Source: Poronia punctata
Taxonomy: Eukaryota; Ascomycota; Sordariomycetes; Xylariales; Xylariaceae
Reading direction: 5' to 3'
NCBI GenBank assembly: GCA_022579005.1
Contig: MU401558.1
Span: 62,001-126,000, forward strand
Length of the DNA stretch: 64,000 nucleotides
Every line of letters starts with the position of its first letter. The stretch's first letter is position 1. Below the pieces are notes generated by a model. It was not told the origin of the DNA. It saw only the letters and a list, made by a program, of their open reading frames with translations, and did no database searches. Position numbers and translations under genes: made by a program. Shown here piece after piece: positions 36,208 through 52,175 of this stretch.

Positions 36208-38065
36208 TTTGACTATCGTAGACGACGGTGTAAAAATAGTGGTTCTCTTGTTGGAAATCCTGGCAAGGCTGTTGAGTTGCATATAAGAAGCAGGATGTAA
36301 TCGTAGGGAGATTGTTACGGGATGTTTGTGAAGTGTGGTGAACAGAAGAAGGAAAATCTAAGGGAAGTGTTCAAGTCGTGGGACCAGATACTTAAATACT
36401 AGCACATTAGCAACTGTTGATGCCAGGTAGAAGGAACACCCCATATCGCTTACTGGAGGGAAGTCGGGGCCTTTATATCTCGTGATTGGTGACAATCAAA
36501 GTGGTAGATGGCATCAGGTTGCACCTAAAGAGCGGAAGCTGTTTTCTGAGGGCCATTACCTCCCATATTCGTCGGTTTGTTCCAGGAACGACCCAACTCC
36601 GGACATAAAATTGTATGAAAGGAGGAAACAAGGACTGAGCTGTCACTCTAGCGGCAAGGCGATTGGCCATGTTTACCGATCGTGCTCTCCTGTGCCTATG
36701 AACTCAGTTGGGCAGTACCTACCCTGCGATGTCTCGGACATCAGACCAAATATGAATTTGTCGAGACGTCCCTACCATGTATGTCCCTCGTGATTTCTCG
36801 ACATTACCTGTGTCATCATCATCCATGGAACAATATGCCACTTCCTACCTTTCGCTTCTCGGATTGAGCCTGCAGCTTAGCCTACAATAGGAGATAAGGT
36901 GAGATAGGAATCATAGGATGCCCTCCTTGAGATGTGACTCTAGTATGGCATACACCGTTTGGGTCCTCAAGATTCATGGGTTTATCTGTAAACATAAAAG
37001 AATACAGTCACGGGTCTCTCGGCTGAAGTAGTTACCAACATCACACAAGCCTCGCGTGGTGAGAAACAGTTGTTCTAGTGTTGACACCCACGGCTATGGT
37101 TGGCAGAGAATCTCGGCAAGCGATCCAATAGGCTAACTTACTCGAGTATACAACGTATCACCGAACGCACAGAGACGTTTTGGCAGGTCACACTTTGTAT
37201 CCCGTTCATGTTTCTCTCTCAGACGCATAGCTCTCATCATTGTCGTCGACGTGTCATGTATTGAGTTTCGTCGTAGACATCATGTACCACCCTACGCTGT
37301 AAGCGAGGCCCACTCCCCGGTGATCAGGGACACTAACGAGACGGGGAATGGCCAGCCTCCTCCCATGTTCAACCGTCAGGGGCCAGATGTATCATATCTG
37401 ATGACATGTGAGGCAAATTAGATAGGTTAGATGGTTCAGGTGACTAAAGTGAACCTGAACGCCTAACCTAGGCCTTTGTTCACGCAGCAGTCTACCGGAG
37501 GAAGCACGCTTCTCATCATAGAATAGGCATATTACTTGCTGTATCCTGCAAAATCGAAATCGATGGGCTACTAGAAAGAAAGGAGATATTGTGGCTGGGA
37601 GGAAGTTGAGCCCACGGGGCCAGGGCGACTTTAGATCCCCCGGTCTTCCGCCTAGAAAACCATCTCCGGCACTTGCGACGCAGAGCCAGCCGCCAAGATT
37701 CGTCAAAGGAAAGGCAAATAAGGTTGCTAGATTCCCACCGTTTCCCCCGGCTAAGTACGTCCCTTCTAAAAGTGAAAAAACTCTCTAGCCAAGGACATAA
37801 ATGCTCTGCCTGCCTTACTATGTTGTAGGTAGACTTAGGTTCAAAAGAGATAAATATGCATTTACGAATTGGCAGTAATAACCCGACGGCTAAAAGACGC
37901 CATCTACGTCAAAGTGGATAGTACGATAACTACTCGTATATGGTAGGTAGATATCAGAAAGGCCCATGCTTCTCATTTCCCCAGCTTTTCGCAGACGCCT
38001 TTTATGCCCTCATTCCGCTCGCCGACCCGTCGAAATTAAGGTCCCCACATCCCAAACGGAGCTAT
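36208..38065. other. Intergenic region
   Basis: About 1.9 kb carrying the protease promoter (left) and the pectate lyase 3' flank (right). No convincing gene on either strand; the longest frames (about 100 codons) lack family resemblance. Confidence 0.5.
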
Positions 38066-39266
38066 TTAGAAAGAGAGCTTCTGGCCCGCATTAGCCACGA
38101 CGGAGCTCTTTGTGTTGCCCGACCCAAGAAGGTTGTAGCTGTAGGGAACGCTGGTCAGCGATCCGGAGGGGGCAGAGTTCTTGCTGCCGCCGAGGTTCAC
38201 ATCTTTGACGACGGCGTATCCGGTGGTATCGCTGTCGGCGTAGTAGACGGCCTTTTCGCCACAGCCCTCGAACACGACGCTCTCGACGAGCAGCTGGGCA
38301 CCCTGTCGCGTATTGATGGCGGTGTTGGCCTTGGAGTAGTACGTGTTGAAGATGTGACCGGTGCCGAAGCGGAACGAGGGTCCACGGCTGTTGATGTTCT
38401 CGAAGACTAGAAAGGCCCGGGCATGAGCAACAACAGCCGGAAAGCAGTACCTAGAAAGGGGAGTAGAAATAGGGGCTAAACTTACAGCAGTTGGCGTAAG
38501 TGACAGTCAGGTGGCCGGTGTCCTCGCTCCCGTTGGAATCGCTATGGCCGACGAGAGATGCCTTCCAGTGGTCGTGGATATAGGTGTTGGAGATGGTGAC
38601 CCAGTCGGAGGCGTGGGTCACGTCGAGAAGACCGTCATAGTAGTCCTTGTCGTGGTCCAGATCGCTGGAGAGGTCGCAATGGTCGATCCAGACGTTCTTC
38701 GAAGCCTGGATCGTAATGGCATCCCCGTACTCGGCGAGGACCTTTGAGATCTTCATGTTCCGGATGATGACATTTGACTGCTTGTTGACGGTGAGACCGA
38801 CGCCGGTCAAGCCTAGGACGAATCAGTCTCGAATTCTACAGCCCAGTAACCATAGGTATATTGAAGCTTGCTTACTGGAACCGGGCGCGCCGATGATGGT
38901 CTTGTCAGAGGCCACTCTCACTTTATCGTTGCCGGAAATGTTTCCAGACACTACGATGACGGCAGCACCATCGGCGGTGGCTGCGGCAGTGAAGGCAGCG
39001 AGATTGGAGACGGTGGTCGTGACACCTCCCGCACCACCCTTGGTTCTGTTCGACATCGATCAATTAGCTCGGTATTCATATAGCGGAAATCTACGAGGCT
39101 GTAAGGGTTCATACCCGCCGTTTTGCGTGGCGTAACCAACGTCCGCGGCGTCTGTGATAGACGCCCGTTTCTCGATGACGCGAGCCTCGATGGGCCCATT
39201 CTCAGTCGGAGTAGGAACAGCAGACACACAGGCCGCCAGCAGGGCCACAGCAGCAGAGAACTTCAT
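38066..39266 (-). CDS. Secreted pectate lyase, polysaccharide lyase family 1
   Basis: Extracellular Ca-dependent beta-elimination of polygalacturonate. Four exons, 39266-39115, 39045-38876, 38812-38486 and 38406-38066 (introns 69, 63 and 79 nt), give 329 residues. The signal peptide MKFSAAVALLAACVSAVP is followed by a likely propeptide ending at a Lys-Arg site (IEKR) and the mature start near YATQNGGTKGGAGG. Parallel beta-helix landmarks are ASLTGVGL-like SSLTGVG, WIDHCDLSSDLDHD (Ca-binding Asp residues), HDHWKASLVGHSD, and the catalytic RxPxxR box as SRGPSFRFG. The family is clear. It fits a plant-wall-degrading lifestyle together with the rhamnosidase at the left end. Confidence 0.94.
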
Positions 39267-42200
39267 GATGGGCAGGCGAGAAGTAAAATATAGAGATCTC
39301 CGATATTCTTCGGGTCAAGTGAGTAGGACTCTCTATTTGTTGTAGTTCTACAGAAGCTCTGTTAGATCAGTCCTCGACGATGTCACGAGGGATCCATTGG
39401 TTTATTTATATACTTATTCCCCATCCAAGCCATTTGCGCAGTATACACAGACACCTGCAGCAAATCCAAGCGACACTCACCTGGCGCACGCGTCAAGGAG
39501 TGGAAACAATTATCCTCGAATCAGCGACAGCTTCGAAGGCGCGGCATACCCCTGGTAGAATGGACATCATGAACCCCCTGGCATTACCTCACAGGCACTC
39601 GGCGCGCGGCAAGATTTACATCTTGGGGTCGCGAATGCGCTCCGTCTGCATGTATCTAATTCTCGGATTGCGGGGGTGGAATATAGGTAGGTATGCCCCG
39701 TTATGCACAGATTCATGCTTTAGTCTGTATGAAATGTGCAGAATACGGCCCCATCATTAAAGACGTATGTGTCTTCTTCCGGCACTCCGGGACGAGGAAC
39801 ACGGCCATTTGATCGGCGCCCCTTTGCGTCAAAAGAAGGACAAAAAATTACTCAGGTCTACCTAGACTAGCTTCTGGTTCTGCCTAGACTGGCTTCTGTT
39901 TCAACGTCGGTGTCCACCTTGGCTTTCGGCGTTAAGCATTGGTCTGTAATTCTTTCACACCTGCGACCTGGATCATTATGATTTAACAAACAACCAAGCC
40001 CTAGGCTAGGTAGGCACGGATCTGTGTAGTAGAATAAGGTAGTCATTCGTATTAGGTATTGACCATATAATTGCATGACTAGAAACCAAGTCGATGGAAT
40101 ATTCCGTTACTGTACTGTACCTGATTCCTACCAAATGCACTCCACAACCACAACCCGGGGTTAGACTCAACTAAGGTTAGCTGCCTCATGCAATGAAAGG
40201 GTTACACTCCACATGAGGAAGTACGGAACGGCATTGGCGCGAAAAACATGGCCAAATCACCAAGGTGTTGCAATAGGAAAAATGGATAACCGGCCCATTC
40301 AGTTGGAGGAGATACCAAGACGGCGAATACTGAATCGAGATATGCTGCCTATCTGGTACGTAGGTGGGTAGATTTCATCGGTCTACATTGTATACCGCGT
40401 ACCTTATGTGGTTAAAAAGAGGTAGTCAAGATGACATACGCGTAAGTATGTGGTTTGCCTGTTTTAAGCTTCGGCTTTTGATCAGAAAGTAAATGAAAGA
40501 AGCAGAGGCCATGCCACCGCCTCGATTTTCGGCTGGGGGAACCTTCTCAGGGGCCGAACCGTACACCCGCAAGACCGATAGGCATGAGCAGTCTGCAGTG
40601 CCGAGTAGCCGGCGAAAAGAATGGGGCTTGGGGCCTCGTCATTGTACATCCCTTTCTTCTGGAACGGTTCAAAGACATCATCTCGAGACGGACGGAACAG
40701 AATATTTGTTGTCATACAAGCACACGACTCGATTGATAAACTACGAATGATATGGATGTAAGAGGAGAGATCGCGACGTTGTACGGCTCGACCTATCCCG
40801 ATGTTCAACGTTGTCTCGGACATTTGATTGTCAGAGTCGAGGGTCTCGTACAAAATGCCGATTGTCCGGCGCCGAACGACAGTTGAGGCTTTCCGGTTCA
40901 CGATACTACCTCCTAGATGTCAAATGTAAGGCAAGGGTCGAGGCTAAATCATTGACGGATTCCCGACTGGTATTTATTCCTCCAATGACCTCGTCGTTGA
41001 TAGATGGAACCAAGAAGCTTATTCCAACGACCCACGATATCTGCGTCACGGATCTCGGTTTCTGTTAATAGATAGATTAGTATCCACTCATCTCGGATAC
41101 CTACCTAGCTGGATACCTGCATGGTAGATCAGGTCTTGATGCATGAGTATAAGTACCTGTAGTATGACTTATGTATCCTGTATATACGCATCTTATGGGA
41201 ATAGCTGTTCTAGAACGTATAGATAAAGGTTGCGTCAAAGGGGGGCGAGGTGATGTTGTATGCCGCTATATATTAGATGCATCCATATATAGGGCGTCCA
41301 TGTGCAGGATATATCTGGGTATTCGTCATGTGAGTCAATGTCTTACCTCGTAGCACCTACCCGTATACGGTACTCTCCCAGGTAGATGTGTGTGACCCTT
41401 TATTTTGCAAGTGGTTATTTTTCGTGTTCAAATGTCTGTCAAGCTGCTGTTGATGGCGCCTGTGACTTGGCCTCGAGCTGCTCTCTACTGTCGTAAATCA
41501 TGCTAGGACCATCTCCCTTCTTGAATCCCCCTATACGAGCGTCACAAAAGTACCTATAAGTATTCTGATGCTTCTCGACACGCATTCGAGTATGTATCGG
41601 CCTATATAGGGGCTTTGCAGATATTGGTACGACAATGATGGAATACAAGAATCGTAATCAGTGTTCTCTCGAGGCATATAGGTATGCGCATGTAATGACC
41701 CAGTCGCACAGGATTCCAAGTGGTGCATAGGACTTGCCGAACTCATCCCACAACCTTGGGAAGGCGCTGCTTCAGGAAAACGTCACTCTCAGAGCATAGG
41801 TACCTATGTACATGTATCTACGCGTTGAAGCTGATGCTGCTTGTACATAGGTGTGCCTTCCCAGATATAAAGGACTGCAAGAGTTGTCACACCAAGCTTG
41901 GGAAGGAGGGATCTCTATGGGCAGAGTTGGCAATCACACGGAAGTGACGAGGCGTGTTACTCTAGCATTTTGGACAATCGGAAAGAGCTACCACTAATAA
42001 GAAGTGTACAAAGATGGGCTGACCGGCTTTCCTCATTCTGGTCTCTTTTACCAGGAGCCTCAAATCCCATATCTCAGCCAACCCCGTCGTCCTCTTCATG
42101 TGTAAATTATTACATTAGAGCTCTCAATATCTCGCTAGTCGCTCTTTTCTGAACCTCAGACACTCTGTCTAGGCCAGCTGGCCATTCTTTACCAAGCACC

Positions 42201-42315
42201 CCAGCATACTGTCGCACACAGCCATTCCTTGCCATTTATCAAGTCTCAAAAAATACATCATTCCAAGACCGAACCATCACCACTACATCCATTCCTGAGC
42301 CAACTGCAACCCAAG
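39267..42315. other. Gene-poor intergenic region
   Basis: About 3 kb with only short frames, including a 139-codon minus-strand frame at 40482-40901 that shows no domain, leader or splice logic. TAGGTA-type words and C/T runs occur throughout. The last 100 bp are C/A/T-rich and probably form the promoter or 5' UTR of the secreted-protein gene. Confidence 0.5.
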
Positions 42316-43136
42316 ATGTATTCACCATCGTTGTTAGCCACTTTGTTCCTTACTGCAATCACAACATCAACAGCCGCAGCAGCACCGACAGACAATGACT
42401 TTCCATCATATTCCATATCTGTTTTCGCGCCAGGCACAACAGTCCATGGAGCGCAGCTGAATGCCGGGGACGCCGGCTTCTACACCGGCCTGACTGGCCC
42501 CATGACATCCTGCCCTATGGAGCCCGAGGAATGCCCCCCTGTGGAAGGCACGTTAGTTAGTCCGCTCATGGGCGGGATGAAGGTAAGGAATACACTTTGT
42601 GGACAATTTAGTTGTGCATCCTATTTCCTGTTTCATATTTCCACCCCCTGTTCCTTCCTTGCCCCTTTTCCCACAAATGGCATCTTTATAAACCTGATCT
42701 GCCCACCGATGGCCAACAACTTCGCCAACCCGTTAAATCGCCGCCTGCTGACGTCCTCTGCAAAATCTTCTAGGTTGTAGTTCCAGGAGGTCAGTCGATC
42801 TTCGTCCAGGTTGACGGGCAGGTGAAGTATTCGATTCCGCATAGCGCGTATATCCCACCCGGCGCCCTAGTAGGTCGCTTCTACACGAAGAAGGTCCAGT
42901 ATCAGTCGTCCAAGTGCAAGGCACCGCGCGAAAGTGACGTGCTAGACTTCAGCGACGGCGCTGGTCACGGCGGCCTCACTCTTTGCCCTGATATACCAGA
43001 CGAGATGGCCGGGACTGGCGCGAGTTTTGTGCTCTACGCTAAAACAGCCGGGTTCAACCTCACCGACTGTAGTGACATCAAGGGTTTGACCATGACGAAA
43101 TCGGACGCCAATTTCGGCTGCTTCCAATATTCCTAG
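42316..43136 (+). CDS. Small secreted protein, IgE-binding-protein-like
   Basis: Two exons, 42316-42582 and 42774-43136 (191-nt intron), give 209 residues. A signal peptide (MYSPSLLATLFLTAITTSTAAAA) is followed by a compact beta-rich domain with VFAPGTTVHGAQLNAG near the start, VVVPGGQSIFVQVDGQVKYS after the intron, and paired cysteines. This pattern resembles the family of small fungal extracellular proteins annotated as IgE-binding proteins in aspergilli. The resemblance is from memory of the fold pattern, so the family is moderately certain and the role unknown. It is convergent with the beta-galactosidase, about 370 bp away. Confidence 0.75.
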
Positions 43137-43502
43137 GGGGTGGAATGGGTAGCCTAGACGAGTCGTTTTTGAAATGGTACGGATGGCGGGTATGACGATC
43201 TGGCTTCACGCCGTGTTCTTGGTCGGGGCCATGAAAATCAAGTATAGGTTAGTCAGTATTGGCATCGTCAACATCAATTTTGAAGGACAGCTTTACTTCC
43301 ACCTAAGGGCTTATATGATATGAAGTACTGTAAGAGATCCACAACTCGAAAACAAACCCAAGCCCATAACCCGCGTGTAGAAGTGACTTCTGTTTTGTTC
43401 AGCCGTATGAGCTAAGCGAATGGCTATCTCACTGACGGGTATGACAAAATTGATACATTAGTTAAGTTATCTCTCGCTCGACAGTTCTTTACCATGACGC
43501 CA
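43137..43502. other. Short convergent intergenic region
   Basis: About 370 bp between the stop codons of two convergent genes. Nothing recognised beyond presumed 3' UTRs. Confidence 0.5.
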
Positions 43503-46749
<3,247 letters not shown>

Positions 46750-48947
46750 GATCGGTAAACATCTAGGTTAGATTAGATAGATATCATACAAAAATGGAAA
46801 AGAAGAAGATGTTCGAGGATAAAGTATGGACGAGTAAACAAGGGGAAATAGGTCTGAACCAGAAATGGTTAGGCGTCCGTGCTTTAAAATAGGTACGATC
46901 ACTGCCCCATACTCTCTCTCTACCGGAGATCAACCCCGCCAATACATATATGTATGTACGGATTCGTCCTCTATGGGTGTCTCAAAACTCCAAGGAAGGA
47001 TGCCTGTCTGGTGCCTGCCTGAAGGTAACCGAGTAAGAGAATCAGAAGCCGATAGGTAAACGTCAAGGTCATGAGTTCGAAAAACGAGTGAAACCATAAC
47101 TTGTGTAGTACGCAAGCCTTACTTCTATTTTTCCCATCTACTTCCATAACAAGGTCAATCGCATGACAAGCCATCCGTTGTAAAAGAGTGCAATTCCGCA
47201 ACATTTCCCTCGTTTTCCTATCTACTCCAATACCTATAGGTTAGTCCATTCAGGAGTCCGTGACCTGAATGTGGTTGCCAGGTGGGTATGTTTTCGGGGC
47301 CTTTTTTCGTGCAGGTACGTCACTGTAGTACTGTACCGGGGTTAGGGTTGGGGTTGGGGTGTGGACATGTGCTGTAGATGGGTAGCAGCACAGCACGTTT
47401 CGGAAAATTGGTGACACCTACCGGATCTGCAGTATGCATCCTCTCTGTTGTATCACCACGAGAAAATGATGGGAAAAGGCCACATGGACGTATCTGTAAG
47501 ATTGTAACCTAGGTATCGTTCTTAGGCAGTTTACTCGGTACAAATAGGAAGAGTTCTGTCCTATTTTTTTGTGTGTTTTTGCATCGCGATACAGATGCAT
47601 GCTGTCCTGGAATAAGAAAGAGCTTGCTTTTGTTCATATCTTTTGCGTATATAATAGTTGCAACCCGACATTTACAGAGTGGGAATCTTACGAGTATGTA
47701 CAAGCAAAACGTCTTGTGCTATCATCAGCACGTGTACTTGTGCGGTTACGATGGTCGGGCGATAGGGAAGCAGCCTTGAATAAATGAGGCTAGATAGGCG
47801 TGTAACACAATCCATAAAGTTCTCTTATCAAAGTAGGTAGGACGAAAGGCAGCCCTGTCATGAGACTCTCGGACCATCTGTCTACTCGTAATGGATATGA
47901 ATGGCACCTGTTTTGCCTGCTTATCGTAGAAGATTGTAGGTAGTCAGTCGTCTCTTATTTGTGATCGTAAGCAACCTGTCATATTATCCTTATCTAAGCT
48001 CTTTGGACAACCCTGACATGGTAATGCCTACGAATACCATATTGGCTTGTGAGATTCAGTGTCTTTTGGAATGAGTTAACTTGCATGTATTACCTAGCTT
48101 TCGGTAACCTTAGGTCTTACTGCTAGATAATAGGTATTTCCCAATCAACATCTGGCCCAAGAACGAGCTGGTCAAAGTACGCCGGAGAGGCGCCCGGATG
48201 CGTACAACCTGTATAGTTCAGCCCGTGTCTTTATTGGATAAAAGCATCCATTTCTCCGCCATTCCCCCTGACCTACTGGATAATCTTCCCCGGATCCACC
48301 CCCATGTCCCCCATAAAATAAGCAGTAGCAAAGGTGCATCAGTGAATCAGCATTCCCGGTACCTTCGAGTTGGTGTCTCTGCCAAGACTCTCGACCAGTC
48401 CTGCCCCCGGCCCCCCGCCTCCACACATTCCGAGATTGGGGAATTTGTTATCCTGGGGGTTCCCTTCGCGATGGTTGTGCATATAACCTACGCCTAGGTT
48501 AGTCTACTTATATACACTGCCGGGAAACGGACCAATAGACAAGTAAGATGGCGCTATAACATGCGCCAAACAAGATGAGACCCCGTGGCTTTTTACAGTC
48601 TTAAACCCTGGTAATTACTTATTTGATGATGAAAAGGGTTGGCGGGTGAAGTCGGTATATGATTGACCGAATAAGACAGATACTTTATGCATATGCCGTC
48701 AAGACTTATAAACAAAGAGGACACGCCATCTGCGCCCCTCTGATGCAAGCCAGGCAAGGCCAGGCCAGGCCAGGCCATGTGATGTTTTTGTGGTAGGACA
48801 GACAGGGAGATATCATCAGTTTCTTCCCAACGTTCTGGGTGATATATCAAGTTAGAGTCGCTAGGCTAGGTTTTGTCGCACCCAACCTCGACCATCTACC
48901 TATCTATCCAACCCGAGAGAGAGAAACTCGTTTGTTTTTGGCCCATC
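46750..48947. promoter_or_regulatory. Divergent promoter region between beta-galactosidase and permease
   Basis: About 2.2 kb shared by two head-to-head genes, with no convincing frame inside. It contains a GGTTAGGGTTGGGG patch near 47340-47360 and a CCAGG-type tandem repeat at 48750-48776. No CGG-N11-CCG (Gal4/Lac9-type) site was found by eye. Co-regulation is inferred from the layout only. Confidence 0.45.
48750..48776. repeat. AGGCC/CCAGG tandem pentamer
   Basis: About five copies of a (CC)AGG pentamer in tandem in the intergenic region, about 170 bp upstream of the permease start codon. Confidence 0.8.
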
Positions 48948-51090
48948 ATGCCGGAAACATATCTCAAACCACCAATGGCGGACGAGAAAATCGAGGTAGA
49001 AACCCGAGAGGAGATCAGCACCGCCTCAGCAGCCCTCGCAGCCGCCGTGGTGGAACAGAAGCCCAAGCTCTTGTCTCCTAGCATGATCCAACTATACGCC
49101 ATCATGGGCATCGGCTATCTCGTCTCGACCATGAACGGCTTCGACAGCTCCCTCATGGGCTCCATCAATGCCATGATTCCTTACCAAGAGACTTTTGGCT
49201 TGGAGAGTGCGGGGCCGACTACGGGCATCATCTTCATCATCTATCAGATTGGGCAGATTGCGAGTTTCCCCTGTACGTCATCTTTTATATGTCGTAAAAT
49301 TGCCTATTCTGATTAATTAATTCTGTTAGTCTGTGGTCTCTTCGCCGATGGCTGGGGTCGTAGATGGTGTATCTTCATCGGCTGTTTGATCGTGTTAGTT
49401 GGTACGGCTATACAAGGGTCGGCTCATCATCTAGGACAGTTCATTGCCGGCCGATTCATCCTCGGCTTCGGCGCATCCATCGCTTCGGCCGCCGGGCCCG
49501 CGTATACAGTTGAACTGGCCCATCCTGCTTATCGAGGCACTATGGCTGGAATGTATGCGATACCACACCCCCACATACACACACACACACACACTCTCTC
49601 TCTCTCTCTCTCTCTTTCTCTCTTTCTTGCTGATTTGTTTGCCAGGTATAACAATTTCTGGTGGGTGGGAAATATTCTAGCTGGTTGGACAACTTACGGA
49701 ACAAACCTGTAAAAGACCTCAATCCAGACCCCCTTTTACTCAATACTCCGACTAACAAACAGGTGTGTGTAGACATATCAAGAATTCATGGGCATGGAGA
49801 ACCCCCACCGTCGTGCAAGCCGGACTTCCCGCCGTCGTTCTCGCTTGTATCATGTTCTTCCCCGAGAGTCCGAGATGGTTAATCCACCACGATAGGTAAA
49901 GAACATCTATCCATCACCTTTTACCTGAGCGTATTACCTACCGTACTAACCAACTTCAAAAATACCTACAGAGCTGAAGAGGCCTTGGCCATCTTTGCCA
50001 AATATCACGGCGAAGGAAATCCCAATTCGCCCATCGTACAACTCCAGTACCGCGAAATCGTGGAAGAGTATCAGGCGTGTAGGGACGAGAACGCCTGGTG
50101 GGATTTCAGGGAGTTGGTCAATACGAGGGCTGCTAGGTATCGCTTTGCTATGGTTATTGCTATGTCTTTTATGTAAGTGTTCCCACCCGCCCCCCCCCCT
50201 ATTTTGAAAGTGAATTTGGTTACTAATTGGGATATTTCCTCAGTGGTCAATGGAGTGAGTATTCCCCATGAGAGAGGGTAAGTGTCGCCAAATACTAACA
50301 GAGTTCCGTCAAGGTGGTAATAACGTTGTCTCGTATTTTTGTGAGTAAATTCTCCCAGATCATTATTTGCTGTGTAGAAACTTGGCCTCGAAAGAACAAG
50401 ACTAACATATCATTAAAAGTAGTAAGTAAACAAAAACCCCAAACCCAAATCCCCATTCCGATCCCAACCAGAAAACATATATCTATACATACTTACCTAG
50501 CTTAAATCTCTAACACACACACACACCCCCAGCCAGAAATGGTAGCAGCAGCCGGAATATCGTCCACAGACACGCAACTCCTCATCAACGCCATCAACCC
50601 GATATTCTCCCTCCTCGCCTCCATCTACGGCGCCACCTGTCTGGACAAACTCGGCCGCCGACCAATGATGCTCTGGGGGTTGGGCGGGTCATGTACATTC
50701 TACATCCTCCTCACAGCCTTTACGGCCTCGACGTCCCATGACGCCAACTTATCCTACGGGACTATCGTGTCCATCTATTTATTCGGAATATGTTTCGCCT
50801 GGGGCTTCACCCCTCTACAGACGCTTTACGCAGTCGAGTGTTTGGATAACAGGACCAGGGCCAAGGGCTCGGGCGCGAATTTCTTGTTTCTGAACATCGC
50901 CATTATTGTCAATACGTATGGGATTAGTGTCGGTATCAAGGCGATTCAGTGGAGGTTATATGGTGAGTCTTTTTATTACAACACTTTGTGTGTTTCCGAG
51001 ACAACAGAAGACTAACAAAATCGTTTGTATTTAGTGCGTCGCCTTCCCCATTTTCTCTCGTCATTGGGGGCGGGGGGGGGGGGGGGGGGG

Positions 51091-51129
<39 letters not shown>

Positions 51130-51528
51130 CGGGGGGGGGGGGGGGGGGGGGGCTNNNNNNNNNNTTTTTTCATCCCTGTTTTGCGTTTTTTAACATTTAA
51201 TTTTTATTTATTTTTATTTTTTTTTTTTTTTTTCCTTTTTTTTTTTTTTTTTTCACCCCCCCCCCCCCCCCCCCCCCCCCTATCTTCTTAGTTTTAGCTA
51301 CATAACCTAACTCTCCCCTCCCCCCTTTAGGTCGTATACATAGTCTGGATCGTAATCGAGATGGTCATAATCTACTTCTTCTTTGTCGAGACGGGTGGCA
51401 AGACGCTAGAAGAACTAAGCGAGATCTTTGAGGCGCCGAACCCGCGCAAGGCCAGCACCAGGAAGGTCAAGGTCAAGGTCGAACGCACAAAGTCCGGGCA
51501 AGTCGTTGGTATAAAAGAGGAGGCGTAA
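48948..51528 (+). CDS. MFS sugar permease (lactose-permease/LAC12-like), with assembly gap
   Basis: Twelve-helix sugar:proton symporter type. Inferred exons: 48948-49272, 49330-49552, 49646-49708, 49773-49895, 49972-50172, 50244-50254 (11 nt), 50314-50340 (27 nt), 50420-50421 (2 nt), 50533-50962, and the last 51331-51528. Signatures are [27 protein letters not shown] and the terminal [11 protein letters not shown], about 534 residues in all. The micro-exons are needed to read [16 protein letters not shown]. After 50962 (phase 1) another acceptor is visible at 51033, but sequence then enters poly-G, ten Ns and poly-T/poly-C. The phase-0 final exon does not join cleanly, so one piece is missing or mis-assembled. 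The divergent beta-galactosidase suggests a galactoside substrate; this is inferred. Confidence 0.85.
49573..49628. repeat. (CA)n(CT)n microsatellite inside permease intron 2
   Basis: Uninterrupted CA repeats pass directly into CT repeats inside the 93-nt intron 49553-49645. The acceptor GCCAG lies 17 bp downstream, so length variation here could affect splicing. Confidence 0.85.
51066..51280. other. Homopolymer-flanked assembly gap
   Basis: A poly-G tract of about 85 bases, broken only by a few C residues, ends in ten Ns at 51155-51164. T-rich homopolymer and a poly-C run of about 25 bases (51256-51280) follow. It lies inside an intron or exon of the permease gene. The Ns are an explicit gap and the flanking homopolymers are probably of unreliable length. 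Confidence 0.9.
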
Positions 51529-52175
51529 CATGGAAAAGTCGGGGGTGAGGGACGAGAGGAGGGGTAAGAATGTATAGGGTGATTTAAGTAGTAGTCAAGA
51601 ATCCAAAAAGGCCAAGAGCACGGAGATATAAAGCTTCATTCATCTTGGGAGATGGAATGGGTCAAAACGCGATGTTGCCATGCACCCTGCTCTTACTCGA
51701 TCCAGATTCCAGAGGCATGAAGACCTTCTCGACCTATACCCAGAAACTCTTTCCAGCTAAGGTTAAGGTCCTTATCACAATAAACAAGAGCATGCAGAGT
51801 ATTTAACTTGTTTAAATTTGTTGATGCATGAGAGATTTGGCCATGGAATACATCGATCATCACTTCAAGTGAAGACATCTCTCATTTTATTTTCGCGTCA
51901 CTTCGTAACCTTCATTTTGACTTGGGATTGCAACCTCTTATGTATGAGAATATCAACCCACGCCGCAACTCTTGTTTTTTAACCTCTAATGAGTTTGCAA
52001 GCTGTAATACCCATGAGAGGCCATCACAAAGCACTCTCGTCCCATGCGCCATTAACCTAGAACGCCCAAGTGCCCTCGATGCTTTCCAAGTGTCTATAGG
52101 ATTGTTCCAAATCTGCATTGATAGTCAGCCTTATGCCCTCTCCATCCACGGTTCACGTATAGTAAAATGGAAGCC
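51529..52175. other. Convergent intergenic region
   Basis: About 0.65 kb between the permease and Aha1 stop codons. Short frames only; no gene recognised. Confidence 0.5.

Noticed and set aside
40482..40901. 139-codon minus-strand frame in the 39-42 kb intergenic region
   Set aside because: No domain, leader, membrane segment or adjoining exon; length is within chance for this base composition.
47339..47362. Interstitial telomere-like repeat (GGTTAGGGTTGGGG)
   Set aside because: Only one true TTAGGG unit with imperfect neighbours; too short to claim a telomeric relic.
50988..51291. Glycine-only frames through the poly-G tract
   Set aside because: Artefacts of homopolymer and N sequence at the assembly gap.
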